From: Dinoroseobacter sp. | GTDB lineage: Bacteria > Pseudomonadota > Alphaproteobacteria > Rhodobacterales > Rhodobacteraceae | DNA length: 64,000 bases | NCBI GenBank assembly: GCA_017643385.1 | Contig: JAEPNN010000010.1 | Span: 62,001 to 126,000 of the forward strand | Direction of reading: 5' to 3' | Shown here: positions 1 through 8,971 of the stretch, in pieces | Layout of the letters: each line of letters opens with the position of its first letter | Position numbering within the stretch: position 1 is the first letter of the stretch | Notes under the pieces: generated by a model | Told to the model about the DNA's origin: nothing | Seen by the model: only the letters and a program-made list of their open reading frames with translations | Database searches by the model: none | Position numbers and translations under genes: made by a program

Positions 1-2
1 TG

Positions 3-815
3 GGCGATCCACTCCAAAGCGACATACAATTGGACGTGCTGCTTTCAGATGCGTATGGGCAGGACAGACGCAAGTTGATCGGTCATAAGGCAAGTTTTGA
101 CCATCTGCCCGGGCAGCTTGTAGGACTTGAAGCGCAGGTCGATGCGTTTCAGCGCCGGATCAGGCGGGAAACACCAGAAGAACTGGGCGTGGGCGTTGGC
201 GAGCCGACCATGGCGCACCTCACTGAACAGCGCGGGGATACGGTTCATATTGATGTCGTAGATCAATGGGGCAATGCGGTTTCGGCCACGCCGTCCGGTG
301 GATGGTTGAAATCAAACCCCGTTGTTCCAGGGCTGGGTGTGCCGCTGAACACGCGCGCGCAGATGTTCTGGCTTGAAGAAAGCGGGCCCAATGCACTTGC
401 GCCGGGAAGGCGTCCACGCAGTACGCTGTCTCCAAGTATGGCCTTGCGACCAGATGGGGCGCGATTGGCCTTTGGTACTCCGGGAGGTGACCAACAGGAT
501 CAATGGCAGCTGATCTATCTGCTTCGCCTGATCCATTTTGAAAGCAATCTGCAAGAAGGTATTGATTCCCCTTTGTTTCACACGGGTCACCTACAGGCGA
601 GTTTCTATCCGCGCGGGTGCGAAACGGGGCAGTTGGTGGTCGAGCCTAGTTTTTCAGTGGAGACACGCCAGGCGCTTTCGGATCGTGGCCATCGTGTTGA
701 GGTGGCCGCACCATGGAGCGTTGGTCGTCTCACGGCAGCAGAGTCTCGTCCAAATGGTACAGTTGCTGCCGCAGCCACGCCCCGTTTGATGCAGGCGTAC
801 GCAATGGGACGGTAG
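3..815 (+). CDS. ggt: gamma-glutamyltransferase, C-terminal part (5' end outside window)
   Basis: The reading frame is open to the left edge, so the start lies outside the window and about 270 residues are visible. Gamma-glutamyltransferases are Ntn hydrolases that cleave themselves before a Thr; that Thr then attacks gamma-glutamyl bonds. A GDTVHIDVVD motif with the candidate nucleophilic Thr encoded at 240-242 is present, followed by GNAVSATPSGGW, by PGRRPRSTLSP and by the GTPGGDQQ oxyanion-loop region typical of the small subunit. The small subunit therefore looks complete; the large subunit is only partly seen. The next gene on the opposite strand is a broken FAD oxidoreductase of gamma-glutamylputrescine oxidase type, so this enzyme may once have belonged to a gamma-glutamyl polyamine route (inference). 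Confidence 0.85.
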   Translation, partial: GDPLQSDIQLDVLLSDAYGQDRRKLIGHKASFDHLPGQLVGLEAQVDAFQRRIRRETPEELGVGVGEPTMAHLTEQRGDTVHIDVVDQWGNAVSATPSGGWLKSNPVVPGLGVPLNTRAQMFWLEESGPNALAPGRRPRSTLSPSMALRPDGARLAFGTPGGDQQDQWQLIYLLRLIHFESNLQEGIDSPLFHTGHLQASFYPRGCETGQLVVEPSFSVETRQALSDRGHRVEVAAPWSVGRLTAAESRPNGTVAAAATPRLMQAYAMGR

Positions 816-859
816 GGGACGCGTTTACTCGAAACGTGCTCGCCATTCCCCGAACTTGA

Positions 860-1505
860 GAAGTGCGTTCGCGCCAAGGTCCTTAAAAGGGCGGGAAAGC
901 GCGCGTCGAACTTGCCTTGCATAATGCGCCCGGCCCGCTTCACAGCGTGCTGGCTTGGCACCATTCCAAGCAACAAGGTCGCGCATGTGCGGGTAATTAT
1001 GCGATTGCCCCCTTGAGCGCTATCGTCCGTCGCACGGTCGTTCCCATCGGGTCAGAAGGGGTGATCCCCCAGCTGGATTGGCCCCGAAACTCGCTCAGGA
1101 CGTTTTGGGGCAGATCTGGTGTTATGACTGCATAAAGAAACACATGCATCAGCCGGCCACGCGCGAAGCCAAAGCTTTCAAGATGTCCATTTGTGGCTAG
1201 AATGACCTTTTTCGCTTTCAGATTTCCCTTCGCGCACGAAAGGGTCCATGACGCGCTATTTTTCGAGATTTTGCGCACGGCGCTTCGTTCATGAATTGCA
1301 ACGCCAGCCCTGCTTAGTCCGTGTGCCAGCCCTCGAATATAGCCCTCGGGTTGCAGCATCACGGTGCCGGGGTGTAGAGGCCAGACGCGTAATAGTGCGA
1401 TCCGGTGACCTCTGTCATCGCTTGTGCGTCCAAAGTTTCGTAAGCCTCTCCGAGACCTTTGAGGTGCATCGCTAGGCTATCGTTTTGCGTTTGGGCGCGC
1501 GCACT
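860..1505 (-). pseudogene. FAD-dependent oxidoreductase (DAO family) remnant
   Basis: On the minus strand three frames join into one D-amino-acid-oxidase-type protein resembling gamma-glutamylputrescine oxidoreductase. The upstream piece reads EVTGSHYYASGLYT; the frame then shifts by one base near 1372-1376 into PGTVMLQPEGYIRGLA, which runs to PMGTTVRR; a second shift near 1035 leads into GGNRIITRTCATLL and KFDARFPALL, after which similarity stops near 860. The N-terminal Rossmann GxGxxG half is missing; the remnant ends next to the IS3-type transposase at about 1510, which probably truncated it. At least two frameshifts plus truncation make function very unlikely. Seen: the three frames and their junctions. 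Inferred: cause of truncation and the original polyamine role. Confidence 0.75.
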
Positions 1506-1571
1506 TACTGCGCCGTTTATTTTTCAGCTTGATCAAAGAAATCTGCAAACGCCTCCGAACCAGCCAGCCGC

Positions 1572-2117
1572 ATGTCCCAGCATCCGGTCTTTCCGTGTTT
1601 GCTGAGAAAAATGCGGATCGACCGCCCCAATCAGGTCTGGTGCGCTGATATCACGTTCGCGCCGGTCAAGAACGGCTTCCTCTACCTAGTAGCCATAATG
1701 GATTGGGCCACGCCCTGGGTGCTGAGCTCGCGGACGTCGAACACAATGCATGCTGGCTTCTGCATCGATGCCCTGAACGAAGCCATCGCGAAACACGGCC
1801 CACCGGAGATCATGAATGCAGATCAAGGGTCGCAGTTCACGGGATCGACTTGGATCACGACGCTGACCGTGGCCGGCGTGCGCATCTCGATGGACGGTCG
1901 GGGTCGCTACCTCGATAACATCTTAATCGAACGGCTGTGGCGCAGCCTGAAGTAAGAAGCGATCTATCTAGAAGAGATCAATGACGGCTTCCAAGCTCGC
2001 AAGGTCGTCAAAGACCGGATGGCGTTCTACAACACCAAACGGCCCCATTCCGCGCTTGATCGGCGAACGCCGGACGAGGCATACTGGGGCTGTCGCGAAG
2101 AGCAAAAAGCAGTATGA
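1572..2117 (+). pseudogene. IS3-family transposase (OrfB) remnant with internal stop
   Basis: This is the C-terminal catalytic (rve) part of an IS3-type OrfB transposase. RPNQVWCADIT carries the first Asp, NADQGSQFTG the second Asp and RYLDNILIERLWRSLK the Glu of the DDE triad. A TAA at 1953-1955 interrupts the frame just after RSLK, where the family usually has Tyr. The same frame then continues through VVKDRMAFYNTKRPHSALDR to a TGA at 2115-2117, so a single nonsense substitution is the simplest explanation. The N-terminal half and OrfA are absent and no clear terminal inverted repeats were found. It lies at the broken end of the FAD oxidoreductase and marks old insertion and decay. Confidence 0.85.
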
Positions 2118-2558
2118 AACCTAAACTCGATACATCTTAGCAAAGCTGCAAAACTATCCGAAAAAGTGGGACCGCTTTAGCGAATTACCAAAAGGCACGA
2201 TAGCCAAGTTTGAAGATTGTGCTCGGTCGCTTGGATCCCTGCAGAGGCAGGGCGTCTTGATAACATGAAGGCCGTAATACATTGGGAATACCATAACGGC
2301 TTTATGGAGCACTTTCCGAACGTGAATTTGGTTCAAAGTGATTTCGTTTCAGATCAGATGCATGTGACGGTATCGTGGCACAGCAATCGCGGATTTGATG
2401 CTTCATTTGATTGAACAAGATCGTGGTGAAGCCCTGGCAGCGTCCTTAGCTGATTAGATGGATTGTATCAGTGTCCTAGAGGCAACCGCCGAACAAGTTG
2501 TGTCATTGTAAACCCGCAATGGGATGCGAAATGCGCATTTCGCAAAAGCAATTAGACT
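2118..2558. other. gene-poor stretch after the IS3 remnant
   Basis: About 440 bases without a recognisable gene. A short plus-strand frame (2217-2414, 65 residues) has no family resemblance I know and no convincing ribosome binding site. The stretch probably combines the right end of the IS element and decayed host DNA. Confidence 0.4.
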
Positions 2559-2708
2559 CATGAAGATTTTTTTGACACGCCCCTGAATGGTTCTGAATTC
2601 GTCAAGTCTGCTCTGGCGTGTGGTTTCGAAAGCCCCGGCCAGTTTTCCCGGGAATATTGGTCTGCGTTTGGTGCGCCGCTGATTTCCAAACGGGCGAAAC
2701 TCGGATGA
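2559..2708 (+). pseudogene. C-terminal fragment of an AraC/GlxA-type regulator
   Basis: A plus-strand frame ending in TGA at 2706-2708 encodes ALACGFESPGQFSREYW followed by SAFGAPL. This is the second helix-turn-helix and signature region of AraC/XylS-type regulators (usual form: A..CGF.s.s.FsR.fr..FG..P). About 50 residues remain; no ligand domain and no start codon precede them, so this is a relic. With the gamma-glutamyltransferase and FAD oxidoreductase remnants it may come from one degraded catabolic locus (inference). Confidence 0.65.
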
Positions 2709-2714
2709 GCGGTG

Positions 2715-3413
2715 TTACTGCGCACCTTTGCGGACCAAAACAACGAACAGCGTCATTACCAGGATATAGATATCCCGCCATGCGGCTAGGTTGTGAACGT
2801 AGTTTACGTCCAGCAAGACACGCTCTTCATAGCTTGTGTCGCTACGCCCGGAGATCTGCCAAAGCCCCGTTAGGCCGGGCCGAACCGATTTGTAGACCGA
2901 GTAGTGCCGACAGTATAGCTCGCCTTCAGACTTTGTGATCGGGCGAGGGCCGACCAAGGACATGTCGTTTTTCAAAACGTTGAAGATCTGCGGAAGCTCA
3001 TCAAGACTGGATTTGCGAAGGAACGCTCCGAAACGTGTGACGCGTGGGTCATTGTCCAGTTTGTAGTTTGCGTTCCATTCTTCGCGTGCGATCGGATCAG
3101 ACATCAAGATCTCATCGAGTATTTCTGCGGCTTCGGGAACCATCGTGCGGAACTTCAAACACCCAAATTCTTTGCCGTCTTTGCCGATCCGAGTGTGCGA
3201 GAAGAATATCGAACCTTCTTGAGTCAGCTTCAGAACCACGGTGATGACCAGAAAAATCGGAGCGAACAAAATCAACGCGGCCAGTGCACCTACAAAGTCA
3301 ATAACATTCTTTAGAACGCCCGTCGGAAACGAAACCCGAACGGGCGCGCTTGGTGCCAAAGCTGTTTTGGAGATCGTAGGCGTGGCAGCTGACAAGTCGG
3401 TAGGCATGGTCAT
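2715..3413 (-). CDS. exoY: exopolysaccharide sugar (undecaprenyl-phosphate) transferase, ExoY-like
   Basis: A 232-residue bacterial sugar transferase of the short ExoY type. Such enzymes start repeat-unit assembly by moving a sugar phosphate from a UDP-sugar to undecaprenyl phosphate at the inner membrane. A hydrophobic N-terminal segment lies at about residues 35-62. It is followed by GCLKFRTM (85-91), DELPQIFNVLKNDMSLVGPRP (138-158) and RPGLTGLWQISGRSD (178-192), all hallmarks of the family, and by an amphipathic C-terminus. It lacks the extra N-terminal membrane domain of WbaP/WcaJ. The start at 3413 has an AGGGG just upstream. It is separated from the glycosyltransferase upstream by 228 bases carrying tandem repeats, so it probably has its own regulated promoter. 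The sugar specificity cannot be read. Confidence 0.88.
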   Translation of the reverse strand: MTMPTDLSAATPTISKTALAPSAPVRVSFPTGVLKNVIDFVGALAALILFAPIFLVITVVLKLTQEGSIFFSHTRIGKDGKEFGCLKFRTMVPEAAEILDEILMSDPIAREEWNANYKLDNDPRVTRFGAFLRKSSLDELPQIFNVLKNDMSLVGPRPITKSEGELYCRHYSVYKSVRPGLTGLWQISGRSDTSYEERVLLDVNYVHNLAAWRDIYILVMTLFVVLVRKGAQ

Positions 3414-3456
3414 TACCCCTGTTCACAAAGCGCAAAATTTCGGCACTCAAGCGCCA

Positions 3457-3512
3457 TCAAAAGGACACTAATTAGGGCAAAAGGACACTAAAATGTCGCA
3501 AAAGGATAGTAC
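3457..3512. promoter_or_regulatory. three tandem CAAAAGGAyA repeats upstream of exoY
   Basis: AAAAGGACACTA begins at 3459 and again at 3479, and a diverged copy, AAAAGGATAGTA, begins at 3500. The 20- and 21-base periods are about two helical turns, so the three boxes face the same side of DNA. They lie 45-100 bases upstream of the exoY start, in the only large gap of the minus-strand exopolysaccharide cluster. An operator for a DNA-binding regulator is the simplest reading. The regulator is unknown. Confidence 0.6.
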
Positions 3513-3641
3513 TATTCTTGGAAACAGACTGTTTAAAGTAAATAATATCATATGGTTAACGTGGAGTTGCAAGATAGTATCCGAAAGATACGACAATCAT
3601 TCGGCTCTGAGAGTATTGATCACAGAATGGTGAGGTGGTCT

Positions 3642-4577
3642 TCAGCGATCGCGCCAGCGAAGAATATTCTCTGGATTTGCACGACCCAGAAAAACATGGG
3701 CAAGACCAATCCGATTTCCGCGCGATCGGGCGACTCTATCGATCCATGGCTCTGATCTGAGCGACTTTAAATGGTTCGTGATGAAGTTTCGCAGGCCCAA
3801 CCTAAAAAGACGGAGACCGCGTCCCGTACCCTTCTTGTAAATGTAATAGTTGTTGACGATCTGGCTGTAGCCTAAGATTTCGCCATTAACTTCGCGCCCC
3901 TCTCTTGCTCCGAGGTGAACGCCCCAGAAAGCATCGGTTTCTATTTTCTCACCAGACATACGCGCAGCAAAATCGATGTCTTCCAACCAGCCATAAAGCG
4001 GCAGCCGTTCGTCGAATTCCAACCCGTCAATTGCACTATGGCGCATGGCCATATTGCATCCGTACAGCCCTGCCGTATGCGCAACGATATTTGGGGGAAC
4101 GTCCGCGGATCGCTTTTTGTCCGCAGAAGCGATCAGACTTTCTGCTTCTTGCAGTGTGATACCTTTTCCAGTGATGCCGTCTGCGAGTACATGTCCAGAC
4201 ATCCCGTTGACGTCTGCAAACTCGGCAAAACCTCGTGCGATGCCTTCAAGTGCAAACTTGGAAGGTATGAAGTCATCATCGAAGAAAACAACGTAATCTG
4301 TTGAAGGCAAAGTCAGTGATATTCCAATGTTTCGCTGATGGGACGTTCCGGGTTTGGCGTAGGCGAGTTGCGCGTTGATGTTCTTGTCGACCAGATCGTC
4401 CAAGTCAAAATCTGCATCCGATTTCTCGGTTACGACAATAATTAACTGTGACGGTGTCAGGGTTTGCGCGTTCAAGAACGGGATCAGTTGCTTCAGACGC
4501 TCGGGACGCCCTTTTGACACGACAATGACCGCGATATTTGCGGCGACACCGTTTGTTTCAAAAGTATGGTGTTTCAA
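3642..4577 (-). CDS. glycosyltransferase family 2
   Basis: A 311-residue GT-A glycosyltransferase. The N-terminus shows the GT2 pattern VIVVSKGRPERLKQLI (about 18-32), which binds the nucleotide, and a DxD-like acidic cluster FFDDDF at residues 98-103 for the metal and nucleotide sugar. GYSQIVNNYYIYKK lies in the C-terminal half. No membrane helix is evident, so it probably acts at the cytoplasmic face of the membrane. Its start overlaps the stop of the preceding glycosyltransferase by four bases (ATGA type), indicating translational coupling. It is likely the last gene of the polymerase-hydrolase-transferase operon. Donor and linkage cannot be assigned. Confidence 0.85.
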   Translation of the reverse strand: MKHHTFETNGVAANIAVIVVSKGRPERLKQLIPFLNAQTLTPSQLIIVVTEKSDADFDLDDLVDKNINAQLAYAKPGTSHQRNIGISLTLPSTDYVVFFDDDFIPSKFALEGIARGFAEFADVNGMSGHVLADGITGKGITLQEAESLIASADKKRSADVPPNIVAHTAGLYGCNMAMRHSAIDGLEFDERLPLYGWLEDIDFAARMSGEKIETDAFWGVHLGAREGREVNGEILGYSQIVNNYYIYKKGTGRGLRLFRLGLRNFITNHLKSLRSEPWIDRVARSRGNRIGLAHVFLGRANPENILRWRDR

Positions 4578-5872
4578 ACGCTCACTCCTAAACTTGCAGC
4601 AGGGACCTCTTCTATCGCGCTACAGTATTTCTGGAGAAGTGCGTCCGACCACGCTTCTTGGGTCAACGACAAATCGTGTCCGTGGTTTACACAGGTCTCG
4701 CTCATACTGCGCATGTCCTGTTCGGGCATTTTTTTGATTTTTTCCAATCTGGACGTCAGGTGTTCGGCATCGAAGACATTGAAGGAAAGTCCGAACCCAC
4801 GACGTTCGATTTCACGGGCTAAAACAGCAGTGTCAGATACAAGAACCGGCAAACCGCTCTGTACCGCTTCTGGGATAACCATTGCGACAGGCTCCGGGTG
4901 GTGCGACGGCATGACGAGTGCACGGGCATCCTGCACCAGACCGCCAATTTGCTTAGGGCTTTGCCATCCCGTCAGTTCGATTTCAGGATAATTCTGTGCA
5001 AGCATTTCAAAGAGCGCGCCATCCCCGATCATTCGAAGCTTCACATTTGCAGTCCTTGACGCTTTGGCGAGATCCAAAACGCCTTTATCCCGTTCCAATC
5101 GCCCAACATAAACTATGGTATCGTTCTGTTCAGCGAGAACGCGTGTGTTGCTGAATGCCTGAGCGGGATTACGAACGGTGATCAGACGATCTGCTGGAAA
5201 ACCTGCGCGCGTAAACTTGGTCACAACGTCGGGGTGTATCGTGATGATGCCGGCCCAATTCGCATTTTTGTCCAAGGATCTGACAAGTGCATTGTGACGT
5301 GCGACGCGCCAAAGCTTCTGCATGTACGAACGCTTGTCGCAATTGGTCGCGATGCACCCTGCACTCAAAGGCCTACGGGTACAGACCTCATTTTTCTGGT
5401 AATCCATGTACATACCGTTCGGACATGCCAAAAACGTGTCATGGGCATGAATGAAAGTGCGATGTGCCACCTTCTTCAGTGCGGAGAATATCGATGGCGA
5501 CAAGATTTGGGCCCAACCGTGCACATGAAAGATGGTGTCCGGTCCCGCAACTTCAGCAATGACCTCATCCAGCAAGGTTTTGGCGGCTGTGTTATGCACG
5601 CCTTCGATTGCAGCTTTGAGCTTTGCACGCATTAGAAGGTCAGCACTTCCAAGAGGCCGAATATCAACTCCGAGAGCGCGAAGTGCGGCGTTTTCTCCGG
5701 CGTCGCCGCATACAAAGGTTACGGGGATACCGCGAGCGCGAAAGTGCCGAATAGATAACAAACACAGTGCAGCAGTACCGCCGTTTGTCGAGCTGTGATC
5801 GTTGATCACAACGATACGATCGGGACGATGTGAAACTTTGACGCTTGGTTCTAGTACAGATTGAAAGGTCAT
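4574..5872 (-). CDS. glycosyltransferase family 4 (GT-B fold)
   Basis: A 432-residue GT-B type glycosyltransferase. The N-terminal domain starts with RIVVINDHSSTNGGTA, a glycine-rich acceptor-side loop. The C-terminal domain carries VYVGRLERDKGVLDL, a nucleotide-sugar binding strand, and the E-x7-E type motif EPVAMVIPEAVQSGLPV. HVHGWA and a Cys-rich stretch around NEVCTRRPLSAGCIATNCDK sit between them; the latter is common in wall- and EPS-type GT4 enzymes. It overlaps the preceding hydrolase gene and the following GT2 gene by four bases each, so the three are almost certainly co-translated. It should add one sugar to the lipid-linked repeat unit in the cytoplasm (family knowledge); the sugar is unknown. 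Confidence 0.87.
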   Translation of the reverse strand: MTFQSVLEPSVKVSHRPDRIVVINDHSSTNGGTAALCLLSIRHFRARGIPVTFVCGDAGENAALRALGVDIRPLGSADLLMRAKLKAAIEGVHNTAAKTLLDEVIAEVAGPDTIFHVHGWAQILSPSIFSALKKVAHRTFIHAHDTFLACPNGMYMDYQKNEVCTRRPLSAGCIATNCDKRSYMQKLWRVARHNALVRSLDKNANWAGIITIHPDVVTKFTRAGFPADRLITVRNPAQAFSNTRVLAEQNDTIVYVGRLERDKGVLDLAKASRTANVKLRMIGDGALFEMLAQNYPEIELTGWQSPKQIGGLVQDARALVMPSHHPEPVAMVIPEAVQSGLPVLVSDTAVLAREIERRGFGLSFNVFDAEHLTSRLEKIKKMPEQDMRSMSETCVNHGHDLSLTQEAWSDALLQKYCSAIEEVPAASLGVSV

Positions 5873-7551
5873 ACGTTGTCGTCCTCTCTCTCGATGGTCA
5901 CTCTGAGGGTGCTGAAATCGCCTTCGGAGTTCCGGTTTGGACCCAACACGACATCAAGTTTGTCGCCCTGTCCCAATGCAATATTTTCGAAAACCAGTGT
6001 CTTTTCCGATGTCACGGCGACTTGGTGTTCTATCTTCTGGTTAAGCCGGACTGAGATAAGCACCCCATCTGCGCTTTCTTCGGAAGGGGCGATCGTGACG
6101 CTTACCCGAGACCTTTGGGCGTTTGGCGATACGTACCGGTAGACAATTTCAAAGGGATCATCTGCGCCCCAAGAGGACGGCATTGCCCATTCTGGGGTCA
6201 TGCGCACGGACCCGTCTTGCGAAATACCAAGATACGGGGTCCATGGAACGCCGTTGGTTTGCTGGCCTGGACGAAATTCGAATTCAACCCGCTCGCCACG
6301 GTGTTCAACAAACCGATCAAATACTTCTGTGTCCGGGCGATCCTGATAGAAGTACTGATCGTAACTGTCGGCAAGCACTGACTGAGGGGCTAATGTGAAC
6401 TGTTCTTCAATCGGGACCTGAGAGGTACTGTCCACCAGTACGAGAGGTGCGGTTCTCGAGAGCTGGAGCTGCCCGTTCGCGGGCGCGCCCTCCTGATCGA
6501 ACACCTTCACGGTTTCAGAAAGGATCTCAATGTCTCTCGGTGCCCCCCAAACAATTGCGACGCTCTCTCCGAATTTGCATCCGTAGGTAAATGCATCTGG
6601 CGCGATCGAAACGGCTTCCTTGCCTTCAAAATTATCACGGATCAGACGATAGGCGCGTCCCACCCCTGTGGGTTCTCCTGATGCTTCCAACAGAGGGATC
6701 AACCCGTCGCCTCGTGGGCTGAAAGGATACCAGACCGCGCGCGTGACACCTGATAGAGCCATCTGACAATAATTGCGCAGCAGATATCCCGGTGTGTCTT
6801 CGGCGTTAGTGGTTCCAAATTCAGTGATTTCGATGGGCATGGTTTCGAGCCCCGGAACCTGACGCATCAGCATGATCTGACGGTATAGGTGCTCTGGTTC
6901 GGTTGTGTATGTATGGATGACAAACGCATCCATATGCTTGCCACCTCCATGCTCCATGACGGCTTCAATCCAAGCCAACGGGATCGAATGGGCCGCACCG
7001 CCAATGATGCGAATGTCTGGATTGACCTTCTGAACAGCATTTGCTGTTGCTTCCAAAAGCCGGACATGGGCTTGGGCGCGGGCGCTGAGGTCTGTGGGCC
7101 AGCGTTCAACCGAGGCAAAGACATGCGAGTTGAATTCATTGCCAACTTCGACAGTGTGGATGTGCGGAAAACGTTCCACGATCCGGGCGGTATATCGAGC
7201 AAATGCCGCCTGACCCTCCTGCGAAAGCGGTAAATGTCCAGATTCCCAATTTGGGTGCCCTGTGTAGACGAGTAGGACCATTCCCGCCCCTCGGGCCCGC
7301 AACATGGAAGGATAACTTTCGCGCATCGACGAGAATGCCAATCTCCCGTCGATTTGCTCAACATTATGCCAAAGCACCTCGTCACGAAACTCGGTCAGAC
7401 CAATGCTTTCGGCTCCGGATAGCGCGCGGGGTTGCCAGCTTTGCGAGAAATTGGACGCAGCCCCTAGAATTGGGCCGCGTGACTCAAACGCATGAACCTG
7501 TGTGAGGGTCACGCAAAGTAACAGGAAGATACCGAGGGACCTATGCAGCAT
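5869..7551 (-). CDS. secreted glycoside hydrolase, PslG/GH39-like
   Basis: A 560-residue exported protein. A Sec signal peptide (MLHRS then a hydrophobic run to VHA, cleavage near residue 21) is followed by a TIM-barrel hydrolase domain. VEVGNEFN places an acid/base Glu at 139 and PIEITEFG a nucleophile Glu at 244, the pair expected of clan GH-A, and HTYTTEPE lies on the strand between. A C-terminal beta-rich part of about 200 residues follows. In Pseudomonas the Psl locus encodes a similar GH39 enzyme, PslG, which trims the polymer in the periplasm; the same role is inferred here from its place between polymerase and glycosyltransferases. Its start overlaps the polymerase gene by 11 bases and its stop overlaps the next gene by four. 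The exact GH family needs a profile search. Confidence 0.75.
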   Translation of the reverse strand: MLHRSLGIFLLLCVTLTQVHAFESRGPILGAASNFSQSWQPRALSGAESIGLTEFRDEVLWHNVEQIDGRLAFSSMRESYPSMLRARGAGMVLLVYTGHPNWESGHLPLSQEGQAAFARYTARIVERFPHIHTVEVGNEFNSHVFASVERWPTDLSARAQAHVRLLEATANAVQKVNPDIRIIGGAAHSIPLAWIEAVMEHGGGKHMDAFVIHTYTTEPEHLYRQIMLMRQVPGLETMPIEITEFGTTNAEDTPGYLLRNYCQMALSGVTRAVWYPFSPRGDGLIPLLEASGEPTGVGRAYRLIRDNFEGKEAVSIAPDAFTYGCKFGESVAIVWGAPRDIEILSETVKVFDQEGAPANGQLQLSRTAPLVLVDSTSQVPIEEQFTLAPQSVLADSYDQYFYQDRPDTEVFDRFVEHRGERVEFEFRPGQQTNGVPWTPYLGISQDGSVRMTPEWAMPSSWGADDPFEIVYRYVSPNAQRSRVSVTIAPSEESADGVLISVRLNQKIEHQVAVTSEKTLVFENIALGQGDKLDVVLGPNRNSEGDFSTLRVTIEREDDNV

Positions 7552-8971
7552 GGTAGACCTCTCGTGACCGAGATGCGAAATTGTATTGGTTCACCGATTT
7601 CGCAACGGTGCTTCGCGAAAGTCCTGCGCAGAGCCCTGCAATGACGTAAAAGAAGGTACCAAGGTTCGGTGTAGACGCCGTCATTAGCGCGGCAATGATC
7701 AATGCGAGCGCACCTATCTTCAATGATTGAACCATTGCATCGCGTGCGTGATTTCCTGAATCGGCTGGCGCACAAGCCAAGCTCCCCAGGAAGGCAAGGT
7801 AGAAGGCTGTGCCAATGATGCCGATGCTACCCAAGCACGACACGAACCAATTCGACGCGCGAACACTTCCCAGTCCGGCCCCTAGGAACCATGTGTCTGA
7901 AAAATTCTGCAGTGCCTGTGTGTTCCAGCCCATACGCTCAATGCCGGAAGCGCTGTCGAGTTTGTTTAGCAATGTGTTATCGAAGAAGGCCGTGACGGGT
8001 TCGACCAGTTGATAGCCAGCAATAATCCCAACCGCACAAACCCATACACCGATGACACCACTGAAGATTAGACCGGCCGCACGTCTGGACACCTTACCGC
8101 GACCCGCAAGGACGGCCCAGCCGATGGAGTATACTGCAAATAGAAGAACGACGGCGATGTATGCGCCGCTGGACGTTGACCGAAGCACGGCACTGGTCGC
8201 GATGAGAAACATAATGGTGTTAACAATACTGCGTGGGCCCGTGATCCAATAATGAAGCCAAAAGCCAAAAAGACCCAACGAGAAAGCCCCATAGGAGGAC
8301 GCTTCCGGCATACCGCCAATCATTCGTCTTATGCCGGCCATGTAGTTGTTGAGCATGATGTCGTAATTCGCTGTCCGAATGGGTTCGAGTAGGAACTCAA
8401 CACCAAACGTGGAGGTTGCCACGTCGATCCAGCCCAGTACGAAGTGGACCAGCGTAACGGTTACCATCGCCCGCAATACCGCGCCTTCATCCGGCCTGCT
8501 GCGGAAGAGCGCAGCCAGCGCGACGAAACATAAGGCCGCAAGTGTCAGCAGAGCGGGCTGAGAAATGTTGCCACTTGAGGGTTGCAAGGGGATCGCGATG
8601 ATCCCTTTTGTATTCGCGGCTCTGGAGAGACTGAAGATTTCGGTTTGCCCCGCAAAAACGCGGGGGAAAAAGAAACTAGAGATCAATCCGTAGATAATCA
8701 CCAGCATCAGCCAGAAACCTGGTTGGCCGGGCCGCAAAGTTCCAAAGAAGCGGTTTGGCCCCCCTGGCATCAAGAAAACTGTCAGGACGAGTGCGCAGAT
8801 CAAAAACTCCAACTGTCCAATGGTCACGCCGCCAACCGCTGGCAGATTGAACGCAGCTGCGGCTCCGAAGGGCGCGACAAACATGAACGCCCATAACCCG
8901 CTATAGGGACCAAGGCGGAATAAGATCGCCATGGCCGCGAGAGCTAGATAGGTGCTTTGGACGATTTCCAT
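7541..8971 (-). CDS. Wzy-like polysaccharide polymerase / O-antigen ligase family membrane protein
   Basis: A 476-residue very hydrophobic protein with about ten to twelve predicted membrane helices, starting with a helix at residues 5-35 and including VGGVTIGQLEFLICALVLTVF. A large polar loop (about 100-150) and a second loop around residue 330 (NTLLNKLDSASGIERMGW followed by WFLGAGLGSVRASN) match the layout of O-antigen ligase/Wzy proteins, where the GxGxG-type loop region is conserved. It should polymerise lipid-linked repeat units on the periplasmic side (family knowledge plus context). It is the first gene of the minus-strand operon; the 477-base gap upstream to the divergent exoP-like gene must hold both promoters. 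Confidence 0.75.
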   Translation of the reverse strand: MEIVQSTYLALAAMAILFRLGPYSGLWAFMFVAPFGAAAAFNLPAVGGVTIGQLEFLICALVLTVFLMPGGPNRFFGTLRPGQPGFWLMLVIIYGLISSFFFPRVFAGQTEIFSLSRAANTKGIIAIPLQPSSGNISQPALLTLAALCFVALAALFRSRPDEGAVLRAMVTVTLVHFVLGWIDVATSTFGVEFLLEPIRTANYDIMLNNYMAGIRRMIGGMPEASSYGAFSLGLFGFWLHYWITGPRSIVNTIMFLIATSAVLRSTSSGAYIAVVLLFAVYSIGWAVLAGRGKVSRRAAGLIFSGVIGVWVCAVGIIAGYQLVEPVTAFFDNTLLNKLDSASGIERMGWNTQALQNFSDTWFLGAGLGSVRASNWFVSCLGSIGIIGTAFYLAFLGSLACAPADSGNHARDAMVQSLKIGALALIIAALMTASTPNLGTFFYVIAGLCAGLSRSTVAKSVNQYNFASRSREVYHAA

